Assembly: GCA_965221405.1 (NCBI GenBank)
Contig: CBDCSE010000003.1
Location: forward strand, 62,001-126,000
DNA: 64,000 nucleotides
Direction of reading: 5' to 3'
From: JAPOUP01 sp965221405
GTDB taxonomy: Bacteria; Pseudomonadota; Alphaproteobacteria; Rhodobacterales; Rhodobacteraceae
Shown here: positions 52,561 through 61,552 of the stretch, piece after piece
Position numbering within the stretch: position 1 is the stretch's first letter
How the letters are laid out: every line of letters begins with the position of its first letter
The notes under the pieces: model-generated
Told to the model about the DNA's origin: nothing
Database searches by the model: none
Seen by the model: the letters and a program-made list of their open reading frames with translations, nothing else
Made by a program: the position numbers and the translations under genes

Positions 52561-52750
52561 CGATAAAATCGCTTACCGTGAGATATCCGGATTACCTGTG
52601 GTCCATTGGCTGTCCCGGAACATTGACCAGCCCGCCTCTACTCCAGTGATGTGGCGCAATAGTCAGGCGGAATCTCCGAAACGCTCCCGTTGAAGGTCCG
52701 CAATGACGCCATGTTGGCCATTGATCGCGGGATTGGATACATCGTTCCGT

Positions 52751-53863
52751 ATGAAAATCAGGGTCTCAAGTCTGGATGAGATATATGACGCACCGTATGA
52801 CACTTTGGTTGACGTGCGCTCGCCTGCCGAATTCGCCGACGACCACATTCCGGGTGCCGTGTCGCTACCGGTTCTGTCCAATGATGAGCGCGCCCGGGTT
52901 GGCGTGATCTACACGCAGGTGTCGCCGTTCAATGCGCGGAAGGTCGGTGCCGCCCTTGTCGCAAGGAATGCGGCGCGACATATCGAGGATGCCATGGGCG
53001 ACAGAGACGGGAGCTGGCGCCCACTTGTCTATTGCTGGAGAGGCGGGCAGCGTTCAGGGGCTTTCGCATCGATTCTGTCACAGATCGGGTGGCGTGCAGG
53101 AACCCTCGTCGGCGGATACCGCGCCTACCGTCGACTTGTGGTTGCGATGCTGCGTGACTCGCCTTTGCCCCACCGCCTGGTTCTGCTCGACGGCAATACC
53201 GGTACCGCAAAAACGGAGATTTTGGGCAGACTTGCGGTGCGCGGCCTGCAGACATTGGATCTGGAGGCGTTGGCTGCCCACCGTGGATCGTTGCTGGGTG
53301 CCGTAAACGAGCCGCAGCCATCGCAGAAAACTTTCGAGAGCGCGCTTGCGCAAAAACTCAGCGGCCTTGATCCAGAGCGGCCTGTTGTCGCCGAGGCCGA
53401 ATCGAGCAGGGTGGGCAACCTGCAGTTGCCCTCCTCTCTTTGGCGGGCCATGCGCGAGGCCGACAGGATCGAACTCACCGCCCCGCTCGACGTGCGGGCC
53501 AGATATCTTGCCCGCACGTACTCCGAACTTACCGGAAACCGATCCGTGCTGCGGCGCACGTTGGCGAAGTTCGCGAAATTCCAGGGCCATGCCCGGGTGA
53601 AGGCTTGGCAGGAACTGGCAGGCGCTGGCGCATTCGAAACCCTTGCCGGAGAACTGATGCGTTGGCACTATGACATCCGCTACGGAAAGTCGCGGATGGT
53701 TCGGAAGGTGGCGCTATGCGGAAAAGTCGTATTCGACGATCTGACTGACGTGGAACTTGACCGAGCCGCCGACCGCATCTGCGCGATTGTATCACGTTAC
53801 GACCGAAGGACTTCGATGAATGGGGGGCCCTCGACGATCCCGCCGATTCCCGCTGCGGGGTAA
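52751..53863 (+). CDS. mnmH: tRNA 2-selenouridine synthase MnmH (SelU)
   Basis: A 370-residue enzyme that replaces sulfur by selenium, through a geranylated intermediate, at U34 of certain tRNAs. The rhodanese domain carries the active Cys in YCWRGGQRSGAF (about residue 97) after TLVDVRSPAEFADDHIPGAV. The P-loop domain reads LLDGNTGTAKTEIL (normally GNTGSGKT, here with Ala before Lys-Thr). AEAESSRVGNLQLP is the conserved Walker-like segment. ATG 52751 (MKIRVSSLDEIYDA) is chosen. Its 3' end overlaps selD tail to tail by 67 bp, and it needs the selenophosphate which that gene makes. Confidence 0.95.
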   Translation: MKIRVSSLDEIYDAPYDTLVDVRSPAEFADDHIPGAVSLPVLSNDERARVGVIYTQVSPFNARKVGAALVARNAARHIEDAMGDRDGSWRPLVYCWRGGQRSGAFASILSQIGWRAGTLVGGYRAYRRLVVAMLRDSPLPHRLVLLDGNTGTAKTEILGRLAVRGLQTLDLEALAAHRGSLLGAVNEPQPSQKTFESALAQKLSGLDPERPVVAEAESSRVGNLQLPSSLWRAMREADRIELTAPLDVRARYLARTYSELTGNRSVLRRTLAKFAKFQGHARVKAWQELAGAGAFETLAGELMRWHYDIRYGKSRMVRKVALCGKVVFDDLTDVELDRAADRICAIVSRYDRRTSMNGGPSTIPPIPAAG

Positions 53864-55974
53864 CCCGCGTTCCGCAGGGCGAGAAGCCGGTCATGTGAGA
53901 TATCCGGCGGCACGGATGCAAGCAGTCCGCCAGCGGTTTGTGGATCGAAGAGCAGTTCGGCAAGATCGGTTTCGGGTATAAGCATGCAACTCGCGATTTT
54001 CCGGTTCCCGTAGTGGAGCGTTGACCGAACACCCCGAACGCTCAGCTCCTTCGCGCCGTGAAGGAGCGGTATCTTCGAGAGATTGAGGCGTGCGGTGACT
54101 TTGGAGGCTCTGCATATATCCATAAGATGCCCGGCAAGACCGAAACCCGTGACATCGGTCATGGCATTTGCGTCGTGCAGGATCTCCGCGGCATGGCCTT
54201 GCGGACGCTCCATTTCCTCTAAGGTCCGCACCGCCCAGGCACCCCGCGCCTGCATGGCCATCTCGGCGGCGAGAACCGTTCCCGATCCAATGGGTTTGGT
54301 CAGGATCAGCCTGTCGCCCGGCTTCGCGCCGTCCAGCATGATCGCGGGACGTTCAAGCAATCCTGTCACCGTGAATCCGATGGTGAGCTCGCTTCCGAGC
54401 GAGCTGTGTCCACCCGCTACTTCGGCTCCGGCGGCCAGGAATGCGTCCGAGGCGGCGGCCATGATCTCGGCGAGCCAGACACGCTGCTGGGACTCAGATA
54501 GGCGCGGCAGGATCACGGTGGCGAAAGCCGCCTGCGGCTTCGCCCCCATCGCCCATATATCTCCCATGGAATGGATTGCCGCGATGCGCGACACCGTCCA
54601 TGGATCTTCCGTGAATGCGCGCAGGTGGTCCGTCGTCACAACCTGCATCGCCTCGCCTATGTCCAGGATAGCCGCGTCCTCACCGGGGCCGGTCATGATG
54701 TCACCCCGTGCGTGGCGTGGTAGTGCCGCCAGCGTTTCGGCGAGTGGTGTGGCCGCGATCTTAGCGCCGCAGCCGCCGCAAAGCGCTTTTTCGGTAACTG
54801 CCGTGTCGAAACCCTTCGCGTATTCGGTTGGAATGTCTGGCGCGGTCCTCGCCGGCAGGTCATGGAAATTGTCCATGAACCTGCGATCTATGCGGTCTTT
54901 CCAGCTCCAGATCCAGCGACCGGTCAGTCGTCCGCCGTATTTGTCGGCGATGGCGGTCTTGCCGCCGCATGAGATGAGCTTGAGGAAATCGCGTTGCGGA
55001 CGGTATTCGCGCCTGACGGCACCCGAGAGCGCGGCGCGAAGGTTATGGTGGAGCACAGGTGCCTGGCGCACCGCGTATACGCCAGCCTTGGGACGCGCGG
55101 TCGGCAGCACCGCACAGTCACCGGCGGCGTATATGTTTGGATCGGAACTCCTCAGGGTCGCGTCGACGGTGACGAACCCCCGGGTGAGGTCAAGACCGGT
55201 CGAGGCAAGCCAGCTCTGTGGTCTGGATCCCGCGACCCCGACCGTGAACCGTGCCCGCACCTCGGTTCCGTCGGAGAGCGCCACAACGCCAGGTTCGACG
55301 GCCGAGACGGTGACGCCCTCGAAGAGGTGAATGCCGTGACGATCCAGATCGGTCAGCAGTGCGGCCCTGGTGCGCGTGCCCAGGCCGGGCAATGCGCTGG
55401 CCATTTCGATGATGGTCACCTCGACCGACCGTCCGGCGGACCTGATCGCATGGGAAATGGCAAGGCTGAGCTCGACTCCGCCCACGCCTCCGCCAATAAC
55501 CGCAACGCGTGCCTCTGCACTTCCGTCCAGAACCGCCGCACGAAACCTGAGCCACGCGGCGGCGAAGGGCTCCAGAGGTTTGGCCGCGATGGCGCATTCG
55601 GAAAATCCGGGAAGATCCGGCAGGCCGGAGCCTGCGCCAATGTTTATCGAGGCGACATCGTAGTGGATCGGATGACGGCCCGGAACATGGATACGCCGGT
55701 TCGCGAGATCGATCTCCTCCGCGGTTCCAAGAACAAGCCTGGCTCCGGCAAATCGGGTCAGTCGCACGAGGTCGATCATCAGATCGGCACGATCATAGTG
55801 GCCAGCGACAAAACCGGGCAACATGCCGGTGTAGGGCGCTTCGGGACCGGGGTTTATCAAGGTGAGTCTGGCGCCTGGAAGGGGATCCATGCCCCAGCGC
55901 CGCAGGACCAGCGCGTGGGTATGTCCGCCACCAATCAAAACAAGTTCCCGTGTGAGCGGAAATGGTCCCTGCAT
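53797..55974 (-). CDS. selD: SelD selenide, water dikinase fused to an NDH-2-like oxidoreductase
   Basis: A 725-residue fusion. Residues 1-~370 are an NAD(P)/FAD oxidoreductase (ELVLIGGGHTHALVLRRWGM, NIGAGSGLPDLPGFSECAIA, FVTVDATLRSSDPNIYAAGD). Residues ~385-725 are SelD, producing selenophosphate from selenide and ATP. The active site is KALCGGCGAKI, with Cys rather than selenocysteine, followed by TTDHLRAFTEDPWTVSRIAA, MGDIWAMGAKPQAAFA and VTGFGLAGHLMDICRASKVT. This fusion is known in many marine bacteria, and the oxidoreductase may supply selenide. ATG 55974 (MQGPFPLTREL) is chosen over an earlier in-frame ATG. The stop overlaps mnmH. Confidence 0.95.
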   Translation of the reverse strand: MQGPFPLTRELVLIGGGHTHALVLRRWGMDPLPGARLTLINPGPEAPYTGMLPGFVAGHYDRADLMIDLVRLTRFAGARLVLGTAEEIDLANRRIHVPGRHPIHYDVASINIGAGSGLPDLPGFSECAIAAKPLEPFAAAWLRFRAAVLDGSAEARVAVIGGGVGGVELSLAISHAIRSAGRSVEVTIIEMASALPGLGTRTRAALLTDLDRHGIHLFEGVTVSAVEPGVVALSDGTEVRARFTVGVAGSRPQSWLASTGLDLTRGFVTVDATLRSSDPNIYAAGDCAVLPTARPKAGVYAVRQAPVLHHNLRAALSGAVRREYRPQRDFLKLISCGGKTAIADKYGGRLTGRWIWSWKDRIDRRFMDNFHDLPARTAPDIPTEYAKGFDTAVTEKALCGGCGAKIAATPLAETLAALPRHARGDIMTGPGEDAAILDIGEAMQVVTTDHLRAFTEDPWTVSRIAAIHSMGDIWAMGAKPQAAFATVILPRLSESQQRVWLAEIMAAASDAFLAAGAEVAGGHSSLGSELTIGFTVTGLLERPAIMLDGAKPGDRLILTKPIGSGTVLAAEMAMQARGAWAVRTLEEMERPQGHAAEILHDANAMTDVTGFGLAGHLMDICRASKVTARLNLSKIPLLHGAKELSVRGVRSTLHYGNRKIASCMLIPETDLAELLFDPQTAGGLLASVPPDISHDRLLALRNAGYPAAGIGGIVEGPPFIEVLRS

Positions 55975-56136
55975 AATGGGTCTTCGTCTAGCATTCAGCG
56001 CCAGTCCGTGCCAGCCCGGCGGGCTCAGACTCCGGAGGTTCGGTCCGTTTTGGATATCGGGCCGCAGGTGCGGATAGTTTCGGCGACGGTCCATGCGGCG
56101 CCAATCACGGACGGTCCCATACCAGACGGAAGCCCG

Positions 56137-57516
56137 TCAGTCGACCGGCAGGCCGCTCGGTACCCGCTCGGGACGACCCATCGGCCGCTCCATTGCGGTC
56201 TCTCCGGTCAGCGCATGCAGAAACGCCACTATGTCGGAAATCTGATGGTCCGGGAGTGGAGGCAGATCGATTTCAATTGCGGCAAGCAGTCGCCGCGACT
56301 CAAGGAGATCCTGACGGGCCACATGGTCGACAGCCGCGAGCCATGGGGCCGGCGGAAGGATCGCCATTTCGGGTCGCCAGGCGATATTGCTTTCCACCGG
56401 CCGCAAGTGGTGACGCACCATATCATCCAGTGTCGGCATTGATCCGTTATGTCCGTAGGGACCGGTCAGCGCCACGTTTCTGAGAAACGGCACGCGAAAC
56501 CTGTAAGCGTCCCTGAGCTCGTCGCTTTCACCCATCCGCCCGACATCGCGCACCGAAGGGTCGAACTGTCTTGTCCGGCCCGGGCCGAACTGTGGCAGAC
56601 CCAGCGCATGGAAAGTCTGGCCGCTGAGAAGCGGGCCGCTATGGCAGTCCGAGCAGCGCGCATCACCGAAAAACAGTTTCATACCCCGAAGCTGCCGCGC
56701 GGTCAGCGCGTTACGCTGTCCCTCAAGGTATTTATCGAAGGGACTGTCGTGATTCCTGAATTCGGTACCGATGAATGCTCCGATCGCATTCGCGATCTCC
56801 ACAATTGTCACATCCGACGGATTCTCGACATTGTCGAAGGCGTTGACGAAGAGCCGGCCGTATTCCCCGATTCCGCGGACGCGCTTCGCGATGATCGGCC
56901 AGGCGTGGTCGATGCGCTCCTTAACCGCCCCGGCGACTTCGTTTTCGCCCGGCTGGCCGGCCATTTCCGCATCGGACGCCATGGGGAACAGAGCCTGCGC
57001 GGCGAGAAGCGAGTTGAGTCCCCCGGGAAGAAATTCCTCCGCAGGCGTGTTGAAACCGTTACCGTAGAGGTCGGAGGCGCTGATGCGCCCGTCATGGAAC
57101 ATGAACTGGACCTCGTGCGCCCCGAGGTTCCATAGCGCCGCGGCATTGCGCGGTACCCGTCGTTGAACGCGATCCGCTCCTTTCCCCGCCGTTCGACCCG
57201 GCCCGCGGCCCTCACCTCCCTCACCGATACCGAGCGAAAGGCCGTCCGAACTGCCCAGATCGTGGTGATGGCATGTTCCGCAGGCGATGTTCCTGTTGCC
57301 CGAAAGTATCTTGTCATAGAACAGGAGCTGACCTATCTCGGCCTGTCCCCGGTCAAACTGGATGAAGTCGTCGTCCGTAAGTGGTTCCGGAAGATCGATC
57401 GCGTAGGCGGGCAGGGCCGAAACGAACGCGAGGAGCAGACCATGAAGCCTGCCCTGTGCACCATTTTGCGCGGTGTCGCCCTTTCCACGGGAATCCTGGT
57501 TTCTTTCTCCGCGCAC
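56137..57516 (-). CDS. MauG/cytochrome c peroxidase-type dihaem protein
   Basis: A periplasmic dihaem peroxidase-like protein. The two haem c sites are CGTCHHHDLGS and CSDCHSGPLL; in between are GAHEVQFMFHDGRISASDLY and RLFVNAFDNVENPSDVTIVE. Near the C-terminus are FRVPFLRNVALTGPYGHNGS and MPTLDDMVRHHLRPVESNIA. Start: no ATG exists in the right place. The first good signal peptide (RLHGLLLAFVSALPAYA, cleaved before IDLPEP) can start only at a GTG (57516), giving 459 residues. This N-terminal part overlaps the divergent Sel1 gene on the opposite strand. The role may be peroxide reduction or maturation of another protein. Confidence 0.85.
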   Translation of the reverse strand: MRGERNQDSRGKGDTAQNGAQGRLHGLLLAFVSALPAYAIDLPEPLTDDDFIQFDRGQAEIGQLLFYDKILSGNRNIACGTCHHHDLGSSDGLSLGIGEGGEGRGPGRTAGKGADRVQRRVPRNAAALWNLGAHEVQFMFHDGRISASDLYGNGFNTPAEEFLPGGLNSLLAAQALFPMASDAEMAGQPGENEVAGAVKERIDHAWPIIAKRVRGIGEYGRLFVNAFDNVENPSDVTIVEIANAIGAFIGTEFRNHDSPFDKYLEGQRNALTARQLRGMKLFFGDARCSDCHSGPLLSGQTFHALGLPQFGPGRTRQFDPSVRDVGRMGESDELRDAYRFRVPFLRNVALTGPYGHNGSMPTLDDMVRHHLRPVESNIAWRPEMAILPPAPWLAAVDHVARQDLLESRRLLAAIEIDLPPLPDHQISDIVAFLHALTGETAMERPMGRPERVPSGLPVD

Positions 57517-57939
57517 GCCGAGATCGAGGAGGCGCGTGACCTGATGGAAGCGGGTCGGTTTGCGGAGGCACGTGAGGCACTGTGGCCCGCGGCCAGATCC
57601 GGTAATGCCGAGGCTGAGGAACTGATTGGTGTGATGTATGCGCTGGGTCTTGGCGTGGAAAGGGACAGTGTCCGTGCCATGGAGTGGTATCTGCGCGCGG
57701 CGATGAAAGGGCATCCAGGTGCGCAGTCGGGGGTTGGATGGTACTATGAGCTCGGGATCGGGCTGCCGTCGCCGGATCTGGTCCGCGCATATATGTGGTA
57801 TGTGCTCAGCGCGATAGGCGGTGACCCCGATGCGGCGATCAGTCTTGAGGAAGTCGTGAAGAAGATGTCCGCGGAGCAGATCAAACATGCCCAAGTGCTG
57901 ATAGATGACTACCGCGTCTGGCTCTACCCGTTCCGCTAG
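57442..57939 (+). CDS. Sel1-repeat (SLR) secreted protein
   Basis: A 165-residue protein. A signal peptide (CTILRGVALSTGILVSFSAH) is followed by EIEEARDLMEAGRFAEAREA and two Sel1-like repeats: NAEAEELIGVMYALGLGVER with DSVRAMEWYLRAAMKGHPGA, and QSGVGWYYELGIGLPSPDLV with RAYMWYVLSAIGGDPDA. These alpha-solenoid repeats mediate protein interactions in the periplasm. ATG 57442 is chosen (MKPALCTILRGV); the frame is open back to 57163 inside the haem peroxidase region, which is a shadow. The 5' end overlaps the divergent peroxidase gene by about 75 bp. Confidence 0.82.
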   Translation: MKPALCTILRGVALSTGILVSFSAHAEIEEARDLMEAGRFAEAREALWPAARSGNAEAEELIGVMYALGLGVERDSVRAMEWYLRAAMKGHPGAQSGVGWYYELGIGLPSPDLVRAYMWYVLSAIGGDPDAAISLEEVVKKMSAEQIKHAQVLIDDYRVWLYPFR

Positions 57940-58032
57940 CGGAACACCGTTGGTGTTCGAAGGAGGTCGTGGCCCATGAAACATAGCAGGTCATCGGGCG
58001 TATGTCATATCCGGGTAGTGGCCACCCGATCT

Positions 58033-58058
58033 TCAGGTCAGGCCTCAAGGCGACCTGA
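58033..58058. terminator. Putative bidirectional terminator hairpin
   Basis: TCAGGTC and GACCTGA pair around a 12-base loop, placed between the convergent Sel1 gene and the PhyH operon end. No pronounced T-tract. Confidence 0.5.
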
Positions 58059-58135
58059 CGGTCTGATAGGGGCGCATTGAAGTGCCTTTTGGTCAAGATT
58101 CCCGCTTCCTCCCGTGCGCATCAGGGTGAATAACG

Positions 58136-58864
58136 TCAGACAGGGCCAGCCATTTCCTGTGCGGAGCGGGTCAGGGGAGTCGCGAACCGTTTGAGCCTGC
58201 CGGATACAGGGTCCCGAATGGGTTCTGGCGAATATTGTCCAAGGTAGGCACGACGGGGCCTATCCGTGATGTTTTCGCCGGATCGGTGCAGGGTCCTGCT
58301 CGAGAAAGCCACCACCGTGCCAGCCTTGCAGGTCATCGCCCGCCCGGGATCATCACCGAAATATCCTATGAGTTCGTCCGTGCCGTCCATACGTTCGTGG
58401 GCATCAATGCCGGGATTTGCGTCGAGATCCCGGGGAATGAGGTAGACACAGCCGTTTTCCTCGGTTGCGTCGTCGAGCGCGATCCACAGCGAAACGTAAG
58501 GCAAATGCTCAAAACCGACATATGCGCTGTCCTGGTGCCATGCGAAACTTGCGCCCCGACCCGCACCTTTGACCACGAACTGCTCGTTGAACAGAAGTGC
58601 GCTCCGGCCCAGGCTCTGTCGAATCAGCCAATCGATCCGTGGACCGAGCGCGAAGTCGGCAAGTACCGGAAAATCGGTATGCCGGTGACGGAGGAACCGG
58701 CGCGACTCACCCTGGCCGATGTTATGGAGTCCGGCGCCACCGTCCTGAGGGGGTTCGGTGAGGAGGGTGTCGCAGAGATCGCGCAGCATGGCGAGATCGC
58801 TGCCGTCAATCGCGCCCTCGAACACCGCGTAACCCTGGCGACGGAATTTCTCTATCATTGTCAT
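58136..58864 (-). CDS. Phytanoyl-CoA dioxygenase family (PhyH) protein
   Basis: A 242-residue Fe(II)/2-oxoglutarate-dependent oxygenase-like protein. The HxD ligands are in ASFAWHQDSAYVGFEHLPYV, and the distal His and Arg region reads AFSSRTLHRSGENITDRPRR. The double-stranded beta-helix core ATEENGCVYLIPRDLD is present. ATG 58864 (MTMIEKFRRQGYAVFEG) is chosen; the open frame extends 32 codons upstream. It is the last gene of the monooxygenase/TRAP operon, so it probably acts on the imported compound or its product. PhyH-type alkylsulfonate dioxygenases exist, but nothing proves that activity here. Confidence 0.88.
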   Translation of the reverse strand: MTMIEKFRRQGYAVFEGAIDGSDLAMLRDLCDTLLTEPPQDGGAGLHNIGQGESRRFLRHRHTDFPVLADFALGPRIDWLIRQSLGRSALLFNEQFVVKGAGRGASFAWHQDSAYVGFEHLPYVSLWIALDDATEENGCVYLIPRDLDANPGIDAHERMDGTDELIGYFGDDPGRAMTCKAGTVVAFSSRTLHRSGENITDRPRRAYLGQYSPEPIRDPVSGRLKRFATPLTRSAQEMAGPV

Positions 58865-58972
58865 ATGACCTCGGTTCTCAGATTGGTCCATGCACAGGCA
58901 CTGGGGTGGCGTGAACGGATTAAACCGCTCCCCCGCCGTAAGGGAAGCGGTCTGCGGCATAATGGGCCTGGA

Positions 58973-60040
58973 TCACCGGGCGTCATTCATCCGGGTTGCG
59001 TCGATATCCGCCTCAACCTCGGCCACGGCTTCCGTCAACGCGTCGAAAATGCGCCCGCCACCGTCGACATTGGCCTTGAACCAGTCATAGACCGGCGCTG
59101 CCGCATCCTTGAACATGGCCTTTTCCTCAGGTGTCGGCACGTAGATGTCGCCGCCCGCGGTCTGGAAATCCTGGTACGCCTGGATCGACTTGCGCTTGGG
59201 TGATGCGAAGGTCGCCTGCTGGAGAGCGTAGAATCCGTCGACAACGACCCGCTGCAGAGCGGGATCAAGGGACATGAACCTTTCGTTGTTCATGAACCAT
59301 AGCGCACCCATGTAGGCGTGGCCGTCTAGCGTGACGTATTGCAGTCCGGCATCGGGAAACTTCATGTTCATGATGTCGGTGATGCCGTTCTTGGATCCCT
59401 CGACAACGCCGGTCTGGAACGATGTGAAGAGTTCCGGCCATGGAATCGGTGTCGGCGAGGCGCCAAGTGCCTTGACCAGTTCCTGCGGGAGGTCGGCGAC
59501 CACCGTCCTGATCTTCAGCCCCTCAAGGTCGGAGGGCTGGGTGACGCGTCTCTGCGTGTTCGCGAAGTTGCGCCATCCGCCGGTGTTACCGATGGTCATC
59601 AACCGGACCATACCGTCGGAAGCGTCCTGCACCATGTCCTGCATGGTCGCCACGAAACCGGAACCGTTCGCGAGAACCCCCTCAGCGACGCGGTCGTCGC
59701 TCATCAGGTATGGAAGGTCCAGGACCTGAACGAAGGGAAAGATGTTCGCCGTTCCTCCCGAAGTCTGGATCACTATATCGATGTTTCCGTCCGCCAGGCC
59801 CGCCAGACACTCCGTGCCATTCGAGCAGAGCTGCGTTCCGATGAACAGATCGACCTCGATCGCGCCGTTGGATGCCTGCTCGACATAGTTCTTGAATACT
59901 ATGAGACCGTCGTAGTCCTCATCGTTCTCGTTTGAGTTGGCGGTGGCGCGAAGGCTTATCGTGTCGGCCGCGTAGGTCGGAATGGGACTGCCCGTGAGCA
60001 TCAGTGCCGTAAGCGCGGAAGCTGTCAGTTTTTTCATCAT
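58973..60040 (-). CDS. TRAP transporter substrate-binding protein DctP
   Basis: A 355-residue periplasmic solute receptor of the DctP family. Signal peptide residues 1-24 (LTASALTALMLTGSPIPTYA). Core features are ELVKALGASPTPIPWPELFT (ligand-binding Pro-x-Pro region), SFQTGVVEGSKNGITDIMNM, LQYVTLDGHAYMGALWFMNN and VRLMTIGNTGGWRNFANTQR. The residue that would be the usual anchor Arg is present in LEGLKIRTVVAD. It precedes dioxygenase and follows the two permease subunits. The ligand cannot be read from sequence; the neighbouring monooxygenase, reductase and flavin reductase suggest an organosulfonate. Confidence 0.93.
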   Translation of the reverse strand: MMKKLTASALTALMLTGSPIPTYAADTISLRATANSNENDEDYDGLIVFKNYVEQASNGAIEVDLFIGTQLCSNGTECLAGLADGNIDIVIQTSGGTANIFPFVQVLDLPYLMSDDRVAEGVLANGSGFVATMQDMVQDASDGMVRLMTIGNTGGWRNFANTQRRVTQPSDLEGLKIRTVVADLPQELVKALGASPTPIPWPELFTSFQTGVVEGSKNGITDIMNMKFPDAGLQYVTLDGHAYMGALWFMNNERFMSLDPALQRVVVDGFYALQQATFASPKRKSIQAYQDFQTAGGDIYVPTPEEKAMFKDAAAPVYDWFKANVDGGGRIFDALTEAVAEVEADIDATRMNDAR

Positions 60041-60072
60041 CTGGTTTTCTCCCTTTGTCTGATGATGTGACG

Positions 60073-61548
60073 TCAGTTGACGAACCCCGTCAGACGGGGG
60101 ATCGTCATTGAAATGGCCGGAACGTATGTAATCAGGAAGATCACAATGATTTCAATAGCCAGGAACGGTAGAATCGCTCGGGCAATGCTCTCGACCCGCT
60201 CGCCGCTGACCGCCGACGCGACGAACAGCACGAGCCCCATGGGCGGAGTGGCGAGGCCCACGGTCAGGTTGACGGACATGATGATCGCGAAATGAACCGG
60301 ATGCACGCCCAGATCGGTGAAGATCGGCGCGAGGATCGGGCCGAGGATGATAATGGCGGGTCCCGCGTCGAGAAACATGCCGACCAGAAACAGAAGCAGG
60401 TTGATCAGGAACAGGAGAATCAATGGATTCCCGGTGAGTGACAGGATGAATTCGGCGAGTATCTCGGGCGCGTGGGATAGGGAAACCACGGTCTTGAACG
60501 CGATTGCGGCCCCCACCAGGAGAAGCACGACGGCCGAAGTGGCCGCCGACCGGCTCAGTATCAGGGGAAGATCCCTCAGTGACAGCGAGCGGAGAACGAA
60601 AAATCCAATGACAAGGGCGTAGGTGACCGCGACCGCCGCAGCTTCGGTCGGGGTGAATACGCCGGCAAGAATCCCGCCAAGTATCAGGATCGGTGTCTGC
60701 AGCGGCGTTACGGCCCGCTTGCATACCCTGCGGAAGTCGTCGCTGACGAACCGGCGCAGGCCGAGTGCGATACCGTGCGCGACCAGGATGCCACCACCGA
60801 AAGACAGCCACTGAGCCGTGGTGGACGAATTTTCCCCGACCGGAGTGACCTGCATAACCAGCCAGCCGAGATTGAGCCGGACCAGAATGAAGGAAAACCA
60901 ATATTCCAGCGGCGAAAGCTCGGTGCCGGAAATCGACACGCGGTGGGCGGCCGGCAATTCGTAGCGATCGGCAAGGGCGCGGATCATCAGCATCAGCCCG
61001 ATACCGACCAGGACCCCGGGGACGATCCCCGCAAGGAAAAGTGCGGCAACCGACTCGCCCATGACATAGGCGTAGATGATCATGATGCCCGAAGGCGGGA
61101 TTATCGGACCGATCACACTGGATGCGGCGGTGATGGCTGCGGCGAAGCGACGTGTGTAGCCCTCTTTCTCCATCGCCGGAATTAGCATCGACCCGAGGGC
61201 GCTGGTATCAGCGACCGCGCTGCCCGAAAGGCCAGCAAAGAGGATCGAGGAAAGAACGTTGACCTGTGCCAGCCCCCCGCGCAGGTGGCCCATCAGCGTC
61301 TGGCTGAACTCGACAAGGCGAACGGTGATGCCGCCCCTGTTCATCAGTTCTCCGGCCAGCATGAAGAAAGGTATCGCCATCAGGGGAAAACTATCCATCC
61401 CGTTGTAGACGTTCCGGTATAGCAGCGTGATGTCCTTTTCCTGTCCGTTCAGCCACAGAAGCACTCCCGGCGCCGCGAGCAGAGCGAAGAATACCGGCAG
61501 GCCGATCAGCAGAAAGAACAGGAAAGCGGGGAGAAACCAGATCAGCAT
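60073..61548 (-). CDS. TRAP transporter large permease DctM
   Basis: A 491-residue membrane protein with about 12-14 helices. The start MLIWFLPAFLFFLLIGLPVF and PLMAIPFFMLAGELMNRGGI, FAGLSGSAVADTSALGSMLI, IIPPSGIMIIYAYVMGESVA and VNLTVGLATPPMGLVLFVAS identify it. It is about 60 residues longer than typical DctM. The surplus sits in the middle (about residues 200-280, PLEYWFSFILVRLNLGWLVM and QWLSFGGGILVAHGIALGLR), adding perhaps two helices. It lies between dctQ and dctP, 4 bp from dctQ. Confidence 0.93.
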   Translation of the reverse strand: MLIWFLPAFLFFLLIGLPVFFALLAAPGVLLWLNGQEKDITLLYRNVYNGMDSFPLMAIPFFMLAGELMNRGGITVRLVEFSQTLMGHLRGGLAQVNVLSSILFAGLSGSAVADTSALGSMLIPAMEKEGYTRRFAAAITAASSVIGPIIPPSGIMIIYAYVMGESVAALFLAGIVPGVLVGIGLMLMIRALADRYELPAAHRVSISGTELSPLEYWFSFILVRLNLGWLVMQVTPVGENSSTTAQWLSFGGGILVAHGIALGLRRFVSDDFRRVCKRAVTPLQTPILILGGILAGVFTPTEAAAVAVTYALVIGFFVLRSLSLRDLPLILSRSAATSAVVLLLVGAAIAFKTVVSLSHAPEILAEFILSLTGNPLILLFLINLLLFLVGMFLDAGPAIIILGPILAPIFTDLGVHPVHFAIIMSVNLTVGLATPPMGLVLFVASAVSGERVESIARAILPFLAIEIIVIFLITYVPAISMTIPRLTGFVN

Positions 61549-61552
61549 GCGG

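Noticed and set aside
53797..55974. Possible selenocysteine codon in SelD
   Set aside because: The active site is encoded by a Cys codon (LCGGCGAK) and no in-frame TGA occurs.
54083..56442. Long plus-strand open frames of 415 and 482 residues
   Set aside because: They run antisense to the SelD fusion gene, which has unmistakable motifs; composition is typical of shadows.
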